In this document: positions 1 to 8,419 of the stretch, in pieces
How the letters are laid out: every line of letters starts with the position of its first letter
Numbering within the stretch: position 1 is the first letter of the stretch
Assembly: GCA_020724465.1 (NCBI GenBank)
Contig: DYGX01000014.1
Coordinates: forward strand, 1-64,000
Length of the DNA stretch: 64,000 nucleotides
Source: Thermoflexus sp.
GTDB taxonomy: Bacteria > Chloroflexota > Anaerolineae > Aggregatilineales > Aggregatilineaceae
Direction of reading: 5' to 3'
Made by a program: the position numbers and the translations under genes
The notes under the pieces: model-generated
The model's input: only the letters and a program-made list of their open reading frames with translations
Databases searched by the model: none
Told to the model about the DNA's origin: nothing

Positions 1-59
1 GGTTTGTTCAGGTGGTGGCTCATGTGCTCTAAAGTGCATAACAGCCTCTAGGGCGCGAG

Positions 60-518
60 ATGAAACGGAGCCTGCTGGGCGGCTTGATTCGCGTGCTCGA
101 TCAACAGGCGATGCATGACGCGTCGCGCGAGCTGCTGGAAACGCTCGATGTGCAGTTCCCTTCGCTGATGGCTCGCATTGACAACCTGTCGGGCGGGCAG
201 CGCCAGGCGGTAGCGATTTCGCGCGCGCTCTATTGGCGCGCCAAGCTGCTGATCATGGACGAGCCGACGAACAACCTCGGCGTGGTCGAGCAGCGCAAGG
301 TTCTTGACCTGATCCTGCGCCTGCGCGATCAGGGTATTCCGGTGATCCTGATCAGCCACACCATGCACGACGTGTTCGCTGTGACAAACAGAATTGTGGT
401 GATGCATCGCGGGCGTAAGGTGGCCGAAAAGAAGACCGCCGAAACCAATCACCAAGAGATCGTGCAGTATATGGTGGGCGCGCTGGACGACAGCCGGGTG
501 GCTGAGGGGCCAGCTTAG
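60..518 (+). pseudogene. 5'-truncated sugar ABC transporter ATPase (C-terminal half)
   Basis: This is the C-terminal half of an ATPase of the kind that powers monosaccharide ABC importers. The ABC signature LSGGQ (residues 43-47), Walker B LLIMDE (63-68) and the switch histidine H100 are present. The Walker A half is missing. The residues just before the ATG still read L-G-R-E, which suits an internal stretch of such ATPases, but an in-frame TAA lies at 39-41 and bases 1-50 encode nothing ABC-like in any frame. There is no ribosome-binding site before the ATG. It is either a decayed gene cut at about base 45 or a misjoined contig edge. It cannot hydrolyse ATP alone. The next gene starts 45 bases downstream, so it probably once belonged to the sugar cluster. 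Confidence 0.75.
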
Positions 519-1112
<594 letters not shown>

Positions 1113-1134
1113 CCGCGAGCGCCATAGTGCCAAG

Positions 1135-1165
1135 ACGCCGCGCGGGAAACCGGGCGGCGTTTTTT
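1135..1165 (+). terminator. Rho-independent terminator after the lyxose isomerase gene
   Basis: A GC-rich hairpin with arms ACGCCGC and GCGGCGT is followed directly by a run of six T. Confidence 0.85.
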
Positions 1166-1280
1166 GCGCCTGCGCGCGGGACATTTGGCAGGCAGATCCA
1201 GGACGGGCGGCGCTTGGCGGTGCCCGTCCCGTGCGCTAGGCTTAAGGCAGTTTGGCAGCCTATCGAGAGGGGCGAGTGAC

Positions 1281-2261
1281 GTGACAGGCGGTCAGGTTGC
1301 GATCGGTGTGGACATCGGCGGGACGAAGATCGCGCTAGCGTTGGTCGACCGGCGTGGAAACCGGATCGCGGAGCGAGTGTTGCCGACCCGTCCTGACGAC
1401 GGCCCGGACGCGGCGCTCGACCAGATCGCGCGGACAGTTGACGCGCTTCGCGCCGAGGCGCCAGGACCGGTGGCAGGGGTTGGGATCGGCTCACCGGGCC
1501 ATGTCGATCCGGCGAGCGGTATCGTGCACTACGCCGTCAATCTGGGCTGGACCGGTGTTCCTCTGCGCGATGGCGTCCGGCAGCGCCTGGGCGACGATCT
1601 GCCGGTCTGGGTTCACAAGGATACCAACGCGGCGGCACTGGGCGAGCTGTATTTTGGCGCGGCGCGAGGCTGCAAAGACTTCGTTTATCTGGCAATCGGG
1701 ACCGGGCTGGGGGGAGCTGCCGTCGCGGGCGGCCGCCTGGTGACCGGTCTGAACGCCTACGCTATGGAAGTGGGGCATCTGGCGCTGTATCCTGAGGGGC
1801 GGGTCTGCCGCTGCGGGTTGCATGGCTGCGCGGAAGCCTACGTCTCCGGCGTGGGACTGGTGGCCAGCGTGCGCGAGCTGGCCCCGGCATATCCGCACAG
1901 CGCGCTGGCGGCTCAGGGCGATGCGGTCACGACACACGCCATCCTGGCGGCATTTGAGACAGGCGATCCGTTGGCGGCGGCGGTGATGAATCAGGCCGCC
2001 GAAACGCTGGGCATGGTCATGGGCGCGTGCGCCAGCCTGCTCAACCCGGCGCGCTTCATCCTGGGGGGTGGGCTGGGGCACGCGGCGGCGCGCTTCTGGA
2101 TCGAGCGCGCAGGTGCGGAGTTTCGCCGGCGGGTGCTGCCTGCCGCGCGGGATGGCGTCACCGTCGTCGAGTCAACGGTCTCCAGCAGCGCTGCCGGAGC
2201 ATCGGCGCTGGTCTGGCACGCGCAGACGGAGAGCGAATCGCCTGCGCCGCTCCGTGAATGA
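1281..2261 (+). CDS. ROK family sugar kinase (glucokinase-like)
   Basis: A 326-residue ROK-family kinase that phosphorylates a hexose or related sugar with ATP in the cytoplasm. The N-terminal phosphate-binding loop D11-I-G-G-T-K16, the catalytic-region motif K-D-T-N-A-A-A-L-G and the ROK zinc-binding motif C-R-C-G-L-H-G-C-A-E are all present. The GTG at 1281 is chosen because the conserved DxGGTK loop starts ten residues later and GAGAGG lies upstream; a longer in-frame extension encodes arginine-rich sequence untypical of the family. The stop lies 26 bases before the next gene. ROK members also include transcriptional repressors, but no N-terminal helix-turn-helix is present, so a kinase is favoured. 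The sugar is unknown. Confidence 0.85.
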   Translation: MTGGQVAIGVDIGGTKIALALVDRRGNRIAERVLPTRPDDGPDAALDQIARTVDALRAEAPGPVAGVGIGSPGHVDPASGIVHYAVNLGWTGVPLRDGVRQRLGDDLPVWVHKDTNAAALGELYFGAARGCKDFVYLAIGTGLGGAAVAGGRLVTGLNAYAMEVGHLALYPEGRVCRCGLHGCAEAYVSGVGLVASVRELAPAYPHSALAAQGDAVTTHAILAAFETGDPLAAAVMNQAAETLGMVMGACASLLNPARFILGGGLGHAAARFWIERAGAEFRRRVLPAARDGVTVVESTVSSSAAGASALVWHAQTESESPAPLRE

Positions 2262-2287
2262 GCATCTCAGTACGAAAGGATAGACCG

Positions 2288-3283
2288 ATGTTACGAGTGG
2301 GTCTGGTTGGCGCCGGATTCATGGGCGCGCATCACGCCGCCGGATGGGCCGCCACGCCTGCCACGCTGGCGGGCGTGCTGTCGCTGGATCCCGCGGCGGT
2401 CCGGTCGCTGGTCGAGCGCTATGGCGGGCGGGCGTACGCCAGCCTCGACGAGCTGATCAACGATGTGGACGTGGTCGACATCTGCACGCCGACGCATCTC
2501 CATTACGAGATGGTGCTTAAGGCGGCGGCGGCTGGCAAGCATGTCGTGTGCGAAAAACCGCTGGCGCGCACCATCGCGCAGGCCGAGGAGATGATCGCTG
2601 CCTGCGAGCGGGCCGGAGTCAAGTTGCTGGTGGCTCATGTGGTGCGCTACTTCCCGCAGTACGCGCAGGCCAAGGCTCTCGTCGAGCGCGGTGAGATCGG
2701 CAAGGTGGCGGTGGTGCGGCTGACGCGCGCCAGCTTCCGGCCCAGGCGGGCGCTCGATAACTGGTTTCTGGACGGCGAGAAATCCGGCGGGATGCTGCTC
2801 GATCTGATGCTGCACGATTTCGACTACGCGCGCTGGATCGCCGGCGAGGTGGAGACGGTTTTCGCCAAAAGCGTCAGCGCAGCCCGGCCCGACGCGCCCG
2901 GTGATTACGCCCTGGCGATCCTGCGCCACCGGGGCGGGGCGATCTCGAACCTGGAAAGCGCCTGGGCATACCCGCCGCCGCTGTTCCGCACCAGCCTGCA
3001 GATCGCGGGCAGTCACGGGTTGATCGACCACCCGGCAGACAGCGCTGTCCCGGTCAAGGTGCACTTGATGGCCGACGCCGCAGAAACGCCCGATATTGCC
3101 GTGCCGGCCAGCCCGCTGACCGACACACCCTATACGACGGAGATCAAGGAGTTCTATCAGGCGCTGGTGCATGATGTGCCGCCGCGCGTGACGGCGCACG
3201 ACGGGTTGATGGCGCTGCGCCTGGCGTTTGCCGCCATTGAATCCGCCCGGACGGGGCGGCCTGTTTCCCCGCAGGAGGTCTGA
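2288..3283 (+). CDS. Gfo/Idh/MocA family NAD(P)-dependent oxidoreductase 1
   Basis: A 331-residue oxidoreductase of the glucose-fructose oxidoreductase/inositol dehydrogenase family. The N-terminal Rossmann motif V-G-A-G-F-M-G (residues 7-13) binds NAD(P). The family's C-E-K-P-L motif supplies the catalytic-region lysine, and the C-terminal half is the mixed alpha/beta substrate domain. The ATG at 2288 follows AAAGGA at a good distance and begins immediately at the Rossmann strand. It is co-directional with the ROK kinase and two bases ahead of a second family member, so the three probably share a transcript for oxidising a sugar or polyol. The substrate cannot be assigned. Confidence 0.85.
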   Translation: MLRVGLVGAGFMGAHHAAGWAATPATLAGVLSLDPAAVRSLVERYGGRAYASLDELINDVDVVDICTPTHLHYEMVLKAAAAGKHVVCEKPLARTIAQAEEMIAACERAGVKLLVAHVVRYFPQYAQAKALVERGEIGKVAVVRLTRASFRPRRALDNWFLDGEKSGGMLLDLMLHDFDYARWIAGEVETVFAKSVSAARPDAPGDYALAILRHRGGAISNLESAWAYPPPLFRTSLQIAGSHGLIDHPADSAVPVKVHLMADAAETPDIAVPASPLTDTPYTTEIKEFYQALVHDVPPRVTAHDGLMALRLAFAAIESARTGRPVSPQEV

Positions 3284-3285
3284 CG

Positions 3286-4296
3286 ATGCGACTGGGAATC
3301 GTGAGCTTCGCGCATCTGCACGCGGAAGGCTATATCAACAACCTGCGGGCCAACCCGGAAGTGGATGTGATCGGCTTTGCGGACGACAACCCAGAGCGCG
3401 GCGCACATTTTGCGCGGCGGTACGGGATCCGCCAGTTCGACTCGTATGAAGCGCTGATCGCCGCGCAGCCGGACGGCGTGGTGATCTGCACGGAGAACGC
3501 GCGTCACCGCCCCGTCGTGGAGCTGGCGGCGCAGGCGGGGGTGCACGTGCTGTGCGAGAAGCCGCTGGCGACCACGCTCGAAGATGCCCGCGCGATGATC
3601 GAGGCGTGCGAGCGTGGCGGGGTTCACCTGATGACCGCGTTCCCGATGCGCTTCAACGCGCCAGTGATCGAAGCCAAACGCGTGATGGAGTCCGGCGCGT
3701 TGGGCCGGATCTACGGCGCCAATACCACCAATCAGGGCAAGCTGCCGCGCTACCACTCGGACTATGTGCGGGCGTGGTTTGAGCAAAAGGACCTGGCCGG
3801 GGGCGGCGCGGCGATGGATCACACGGTCCATCTGGTGGACTTGCTGCGCTGGTTCCTGGGCTGCGAGGTGGTCGAAGTCTACGCGCAGTTGAACGACATC
3901 CTCTACCGCGAGGCGGGCGTGGATGTCGAGACGGGCGGGCTGGTCATGCTCACCTTCGAGGATGGGACGTTCGCCAGCGTGGACTGCAGTTGGAGCAAGC
4001 CGCCGAGTTACCCGACCTGGGGCGGTCTGACGATGGAGATTGTGGGCGAGACCGGCCTGCTTACGGTTGACGCCTTCAAGCAGGTGACGGCCGTATACGG
4101 ACGGGAAGAGCGCGCTCGCTGGCCGTACTGGGGATCGGACTCGAACCAGGCCATGATTGACGAATTCGTGGCTGCTATCCGCGACAACCGCCCGCCAGCC
4201 ATCACCGGCTACGATGGATACAGGGCGCTCGAAGTCGCGCTGGCTGCCTACACATCTGCCGCGTGCGGCGAGCCAGTCCGGCTGCCGCTGATTTGA
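3286..4296 (+). CDS. Gfo/Idh/MocA family NAD(P)-dependent oxidoreductase 2
   Basis: A 336-residue paralogue of the upstream oxidoreductase with the same architecture: an N-terminal NAD(P)-binding fold, the C-E-K-P-L-A-T motif near residue 90 and a C-terminal substrate domain. The two proteins clearly differ in sequence, so this is not a recent duplication. AGGAGG lies directly upstream and the two-base spacing implies translational coupling. A strong terminator follows. Paired family members often oxidise and then reduce, or epimerise, the same sugar; that reading is an inference from the pairing. Confidence 0.84.
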   Translation: MRLGIVSFAHLHAEGYINNLRANPEVDVIGFADDNPERGAHFARRYGIRQFDSYEALIAAQPDGVVICTENARHRPVVELAAQAGVHVLCEKPLATTLEDARAMIEACERGGVHLMTAFPMRFNAPVIEAKRVMESGALGRIYGANTTNQGKLPRYHSDYVRAWFEQKDLAGGGAAMDHTVHLVDLLRWFLGCEVVEVYAQLNDILYREAGVDVETGGLVMLTFEDGTFASVDCSWSKPPSYPTWGGLTMEIVGETGLLTVDAFKQVTAVYGREERARWPYWGSDSNQAMIDEFVAAIRDNRPPAITGYDGYRALEVALAAYTSAACGEPVRLPLI

Positions 4297-4315
4297 GCAG
4301 GCACAGGACACAATG

Positions 4316-4349
4316 CGGCCCGGCTCAGATCAGCCGGGCCGCCGTTTTT
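4316..4349 (+). terminator. Rho-independent terminator of the ROK/oxidoreductase operon
   Basis: A perfect inverted repeat with arms GCGGCCCGGCT and AGCCGGGCCGC is followed, after CG, by five T. It lies between convergent genes; the opposite strand lacks a good T run. Confidence 0.85.
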
Positions 4350-4364
4350 GCGCCGTGTGCCGGC

Positions 4365-5531
4365 TTAGCGCGCGCCGAGCAACAGCTCGATGGTGAGCTG
4401 ATCGAGCCGCTCGTAGCGCAGTTCGCGCCCGCCGAGCGCGGTGCGGTCAAAGGTTTCGGCTTTCAGGCGGTTCGCTTTCTCGCGGTTGTAGCCACCGGCC
4501 AGCCAGGCAAACGACCCGTCGTCGGCGTGGATCTCGTGCAGCAGGGCCTGGATTTCCGCGTCCTGATTGAACTGCGCCGCCTTCTCTTTGAGGATCAGAT
4601 AGGTGCGCATACAGCCGCGGGCGAAGTCCTTGACCCCCTCGGGGCCTTCTGTGCGGTAGGCGTGCGCGTCGAAGTGCCGCGAGCCATCGTACCCGACGTC
4701 TTCGAGGAACTTGACCAGATAGAACGCCTGCTTGATCATCTCCGCGCCAAAGCGGAAGTCCTGGTCATAGCGCCCGAAAAGCTGATCGTTGAGGTCGATG
4801 TGGAACAGCTTGCCCGCGTCCCAGGCCTGCGCGACAGCGTGCATGAAGTTCAGCCCGGCCATATGCTCGTGGGCCACTTCCGGGTTGACGCCGACCATCT
4901 CCGGGTGGTCAAGCGTCTCGATAAAGCCAAGCATGGCGCCGGTGGTGGGCAGGTAGATGTTGCTGCGCGGCTCGTTCGGCTTGGCCTCGAGCGCGAATTT
5001 CAGATCGTAGCCCTGGTCGAGCACGTATTCGCACAGGAAGTTGATCGCCTCGCGAAAGCGTTTGAGCGCGTCGGCTGCGTTCTTGCTGGAATCAGTTTCG
5101 GTGCCCTCGCGGCCACCCCAGAAGACGTAGACCTTCGCCCCCAGCTCGACCCCCAGGTCAATGGCGCGCAGGGTCTTGTGCAGGGCGTAGGCGCGCACCT
5201 TCGGGTCGTTTGCCGTGAACGCGCCGTCCTTGAAGGCCGGGTCGGTGAAGAGATTGGTCGTTGCCATAGGCACGACCAGCCCGGTCTCCTCCAGCGCCCG
5301 CTTGAAGTCCGCCACGATGCGATCGCGCTCCGCAGGCGTGGCGTCGATGGGGATCAGATCGTTGTCGTGCAGGTTGACGCCGTAAGCGCCCACCTCGGCC
5401 AGCAGATGCACGATCTCGACCGGCGTCAGGGGGGCGCGCACCTCGACGCCGAAGGGGTCTCGCCCGACGTTTCCAACCGTCCACAGGCCAAACGTGAAGC
5501 GGTGCTCGGGTTTGGGATCATAGCTGCCCAT
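4365..5531 (-). CDS. xylA: Xylose isomerase
   Basis: A 388-residue xylose isomerase of the shorter (class I, actinobacterial-type) form. It interconverts D-xylose and D-xylulose, and D-glucose and D-fructose, using two divalent metals. Family hallmarks are visible in order: the catalytic-histidine region N-L-H-D-N-D, W-G-G-R-E-G, the metal-ligand motif [21 protein letters not shown] and H-F-D-A-H. Two adjacent ATGs exist. AAGGAG sits seven bases before the second one (5531), which is chosen. The gene is divergent from the zinc alcohol dehydrogenase and convergent with the oxidoreductase operon, and fits the cluster's pentose theme. Confidence 0.92.
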   Translation of the reverse strand: MGSYDPKPEHRFTFGLWTVGNVGRDPFGVEVRAPLTPVEIVHLLAEVGAYGVNLHDNDLIPIDATPAERDRIVADFKRALEETGLVVPMATTNLFTDPAFKDGAFTANDPKVRAYALHKTLRAIDLGVELGAKVYVFWGGREGTETDSSKNAADALKRFREAINFLCEYVLDQGYDLKFALEAKPNEPRSNIYLPTTGAMLGFIETLDHPEMVGVNPEVAHEHMAGLNFMHAVAQAWDAGKLFHIDLNDQLFGRYDQDFRFGAEMIKQAFYLVKFLEDVGYDGSRHFDAHAYRTEGPEGVKDFARGCMRTYLILKEKAAQFNQDAEIQALLHEIHADDGSFAWLAGGYNREKANRLKAETFDRTALGGRELRYERLDQLTIELLLGAR

Positions 5532-5656
5532 CATAAAACTCCTTACCAGCCGCGCAAAGGAATCCGATTTCTCCCTATTGTAGCCTGCTTTTGGATTTGG
5601 AGCGGGTGGTTTACAATCGGCGCCGGGCATCGGCACTGTACCAAGCGAGGGACACG

Positions 5657-6712
5657 ATGAAGGCTGCGAAACTGTTTGGGCCGCGCGATATGCGGATTGT
5701 GGACGTGCCGGAGCCACGTGCTCCGGGGGTGGGCGAAGCGCTCATCCTGGTCGGAGCGGTGGGGGTGTGTGGGTCGGACCTGCACACCTACGAAGACGGC
5801 CGGATTGGCGATACGGTCGTGCGCGATCCGCTGGTGTTGGGGCACGAGTTCGCGGGAACGGTGGTCGCGGTTGGAGACAGGGATGCCCGGAACGGGTTGG
5901 GCGAGCCGCTGCTGCCCGGCCAGCGTGTCGCGGTCGAGCCGGGGCTGCCGTGCTGGCATTGTGACCGGTGCGAGCAAGGCCACCCGAATCTGTGCCGCCA
6001 CCTGGGGTTCATGGGGCTGTGGCCGGACGACGGCGCGCTGCAAGAGCGGCTGGTCGTCCCGGCGCGCAACTGTTTCCCGCTGCCCGATACGCTGTCGATG
6101 GACGCAGGCGCGCTGCTGGAGCCGTTGGGCGTGGCGCTGCACGCGATCGATCTGGCGAAGCTGCGGCTGGCGCAGCCGGTGGCCGTGCTGGGCTGTGGCC
6201 CGATCGGGCTGCTGATCATGCGGCTGGCCAAGCTGGCAGGCGCGGGGACGCTCTTTGCCCTCGATCAGTTCGGCTGGCGGCTGGACGCGGCGCGGCGTTG
6301 GGGCGCCGACGAGACCATCGACATCACCGCCGGGGACCCGGTCGAACAGCTCCGCGAGCGCACCGGCGGGCGTGGCGTGCCGACGGTGATCGAGGCGGCC
6401 TGGGCCGGCGATGCCGTTCGCCAGGCGGTCGAGATGGCCGATCTCGGCGGGCGGGTGGTGCTGGTGGGCATCCCCGGCGATGACTCGGCCTATTTCAAGC
6501 ACTCGTCGGCGCGGCGCAAAGGGTTGTCGCTGATCATGAGCCGCCGCATGAAGCACACCTACCCACGCGCAACCCGGCTGGCGACGAGCGGCGCCTTCGA
6601 CCTCGATCAGCTCGTGACGCACCGTTTTCCGCTCGAGCAGGCAGGCGCCGCGCACGCGCTCAACGCCGCCTATGAGGACGGCGTGATCAAGGTGATGGTG
6701 ACGGTCAGCTGA
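5657..6712 (+). CDS. Zinc-dependent alcohol/polyol dehydrogenase
   Basis: A 351-residue medium-chain dehydrogenase of the sorbitol/threonine dehydrogenase type. Catalytic-zinc ligands appear in G-V-C-G-S-D and G-H-E-F-A-G. The structural-zinc cysteines lie in C-W-H-C-D-R-C followed by N-L-C. The Rossmann motif G-C-G-P-I-G binds NAD(P). The ATG at 5657 begins with the family's typical M-K-A-A-K-L; GAGGGA is just upstream. A TACAAT hexamer at 5612-5617 could be its minus-10 element. It is divergent from xylA, consistent with xylitol, sorbitol or another polyol as substrate, but the substrate is not determined by sequence. Confidence 0.86.
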   Translation: MKAAKLFGPRDMRIVDVPEPRAPGVGEALILVGAVGVCGSDLHTYEDGRIGDTVVRDPLVLGHEFAGTVVAVGDRDARNGLGEPLLPGQRVAVEPGLPCWHCDRCEQGHPNLCRHLGFMGLWPDDGALQERLVVPARNCFPLPDTLSMDAGALLEPLGVALHAIDLAKLRLAQPVAVLGCGPIGLLIMRLAKLAGAGTLFALDQFGWRLDAARRWGADETIDITAGDPVEQLRERTGGRGVPTVIEAAWAGDAVRQAVEMADLGGRVVLVGIPGDDSAYFKHSSARRKGLSLIMSRRMKHTYPRATRLATSGAFDLDQLVTHRFPLEQAGAAHALNAAYEDGVIKVMVTVS

Positions 6713-6757
6713 TCGTCCCCTGCCGCTCTCTGGCGCCCTCTCATTCCATTCTCCCAG

Positions 6758-6784
6758 ACCGCGCCCGTAGCAGGCGGGCGCGGT
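6758..6784 (+). terminator. Hairpin after the dehydrogenase gene, weak terminator
   Basis: A perfect ten-base inverted repeat (ACCGCGCCCG with its complement) has a seven-base loop. Only TTCTG follows, so termination may be incomplete or rho-assisted. Confidence 0.45.
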
Positions 6785-6888
6785 TCTGCGCGCGTGGTGT
6801 CGCTCGAACTATGGTGCTATTGTGAATTCTTTTGATAGTTGCTACCATAAATCAATCTGAGAGCATAGGAACGCCATAGAGTGCATGC

Positions 6889-7572
6889 ATGAAGCTTTCC
6901 GGTCTCTCGAATGATGACCTGGCTCGGCAGTGCGCTGAAGATACTGCTCGCTTCCACCGCCACCAACTCCACGACACGGTTTACTGCCTCGAGCTACTGC
7001 GCCGCGCTCTGGCCGATGGCGATCACGAGGCGTTCGCCCGCGTCTACCAGATCTACGAGCCGCAGGTGCTGCGCTGGGTGTATCAGCATCCTCGCTTTGC
7101 AGACACGAGCGAAAGCGCCGAGTACTTCGCCAACCAGGCCCTGACGAGCTTTTACTTCGCGCTGCGCGGGGAAAAGCTGGCGCGTTTCGAGACGCTGCCC
7201 CAGGTGCTGACGTACCTCAAGCTGTGCGTGCACTCGGCCATCGCGCAGTACGTGCGCAAGGAACAGGCCGTGTTCCTGACGGAGCTGGATGCCGACACAG
7301 TCTGGGACGACAGCAAAGCCATCGGGGATGACCTGCAGGCGGCTGAGCTGTGGAAGCACATCTGCGAGTTGCTGCCTCACGACGACGACCGGCTGCTGGC
7401 GCGCTGTGTGTTTGTGCAGGCGCTCAAACCGGCGCAGATCGCGCGCGGCTATCCCGACCGATGGACGACGGCGCGCGAGGTGTCGGTTGCACTCCAGCGC
7501 ATCCGCCGCCACCTGCGCAAAGACCCACTGCTGCGCCGCTACGCAGGCATTACGACGGCGGATCCCTCATAG
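6889..7572 (+). CDS. Sigma-70-like factor of a CHAT/subtilase cassette
   Basis: A 227-residue protein that reads as a divergent sigma factor. Residues about 35-120 match the helical region 2 pattern (A-L-A-D-G-D-H-E-A-F-A-R-V-Y and a later N-Q-A-L-T-S-F-Y-F-A-L). Residues about 165-215 form a region-4-like basic helical segment ending Q-R-I-R-R-H-L-R-K-D. It should direct RNA polymerase to a small promoter set. It starts a same-strand series with a zinc-finger protein, a TPR-CHAT protease and a subtilase, so it is likely the output of that system. The upstream 100 bases are AT-rich with an imperfect inverted repeat (TATGGT at 6810, ACCATA at 6844) and a possible TTGTGA-17-TACCAT promoter. Sigma assignment is by pattern only. 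Confidence 0.68.
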   Translation: MKLSGLSNDDLARQCAEDTARFHRHQLHDTVYCLELLRRALADGDHEAFARVYQIYEPQVLRWVYQHPRFADTSESAEYFANQALTSFYFALRGEKLARFETLPQVLTYLKLCVHSAIAQYVRKEQAVFLTELDADTVWDDSKAIGDDLQAAELWKHICELLPHDDDRLLARCVFVQALKPAQIARGYPDRWTTAREVSVALQRIRRHLRKDPLLRRYAGITTADPS

Positions 7573-7647
7573 ATACTGTGATAAACTTCACCTGCTCACA
7601 TTTAGTCATTCAGATGCACAACAACAAAACGGATTAGAAGGCTTGCC

Positions 7648-8379
7648 ATGACCTGCCAATTGCCTCCCCCGCTGTCGGATGACGAAATCAGCGCGGCTCT
7701 GGCCGGGACCGCCGAGGATGAGGTCTTCCGCCACATTGCCGCGTGCCCCAGCTGTGCCCGCCGGTTCGAGGCGGCGCGCCGGTTCGAGGCGGCGCTCTCG
7801 GGCCGGCTCTTCCGCTGGGAGTGCCCGGACGCGCAGACGTTGAGCGAGTATCACCTCAGCCTGCTCAGTGAGGATGACGCACGGTGGGTTGGCGAACACG
7901 TGTCCGCGTGTGCGAGCTGCCAGGCGGAGCTGGCAGACCTGGTCGCTTTCCTTGAGCGCACGGAGTCGGAGCCGGTGCCTCAGGCGACGAATAACACGGC
8001 CAAAGTGCGCAGTCTCGCCCAGCTATTGGCATCCCACGCGATTCTGGGGCGGGTACTACCCTCCCCGGCGCAATCGGCCCTGCGCGGCGGCTCGGAGAAC
8101 CCGATCGTCGTCGACGCAGGGGACATCACGCTGTTTCTGAAAGTCGAACCCGGCGCGGGGCGTCCGGCTTTGCTGGGGCAGCTTGCCGGCAGCGATCTCG
8201 CCGCCTGGCACGGAGCGTTGATCCAGCTCTGGCAGGATGGCGCACTGCGTGCCACCGCCGAGGTGAGCGACCTCGGTACATTTCGCTGCGAGGGGTTCTC
8301 GCTCCAGCCTTTCGAGTTGCATATCGCCGCCCCCGGGGGGCCGTCCATCGTGGTCCCAGAGATACGCCTGGACGAGTGA
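7648..8379 (+). CDS. Soluble zinc-finger (anti-sigma-like) protein
   Basis: A 243-residue protein with two anti-sigma-type zinc-finger signatures, H29-x3-C33-x2-C36 and H84-x3-C88-x2-C91, followed by a beta-rich C-terminal domain (about 150-243). Unlike most zf-HC2 anti-sigma factors it has no membrane segment, so it should be cytosolic. Placed directly after the sigma factor gene, it is the natural candidate to sequester that factor and the natural candidate substrate for the downstream CHAT and subtilase proteases; both roles are inference. An AGAAGG ribosome-binding site precedes the ATG. An 18-base perfect tandem duplication at 7759-7794 doubles the residues R-R-F-E-A-A between the two fingers. 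Confidence 0.72.
   Translation: MTCQLPPPLSDDEISAALAGTAEDEVFRHIAACPSCARRFEAARRFEAALSGRLFRWECPDAQTLSEYHLSLLSEDDARWVGEHVSACASCQAELADLVAFLERTESEPVPQATNNTAKVRSLAQLLASHAILGRVLPSPAQSALRGGSENPIVVDAGDITLFLKVEPGAGRPALLGQLAGSDLAAWHGALIQLWQDGALRATAEVSDLGTFRCEGFSLQPFELHIAAPGGPSIVVPEIRLDE
7759..7794 (+). repeat. 18-bp perfect tandem duplication inside the zinc-finger gene
   Basis: The unit CGCCGGTTCGAGGCGGCG occurs twice with no gap and adds six residues in frame between the zinc-finger motifs. Confidence 0.85.
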
Positions 8380-8419
8380 TGCCGGCGGACGCCCGGCAGC
8401 AGAGGGGCGAAAATGAACC

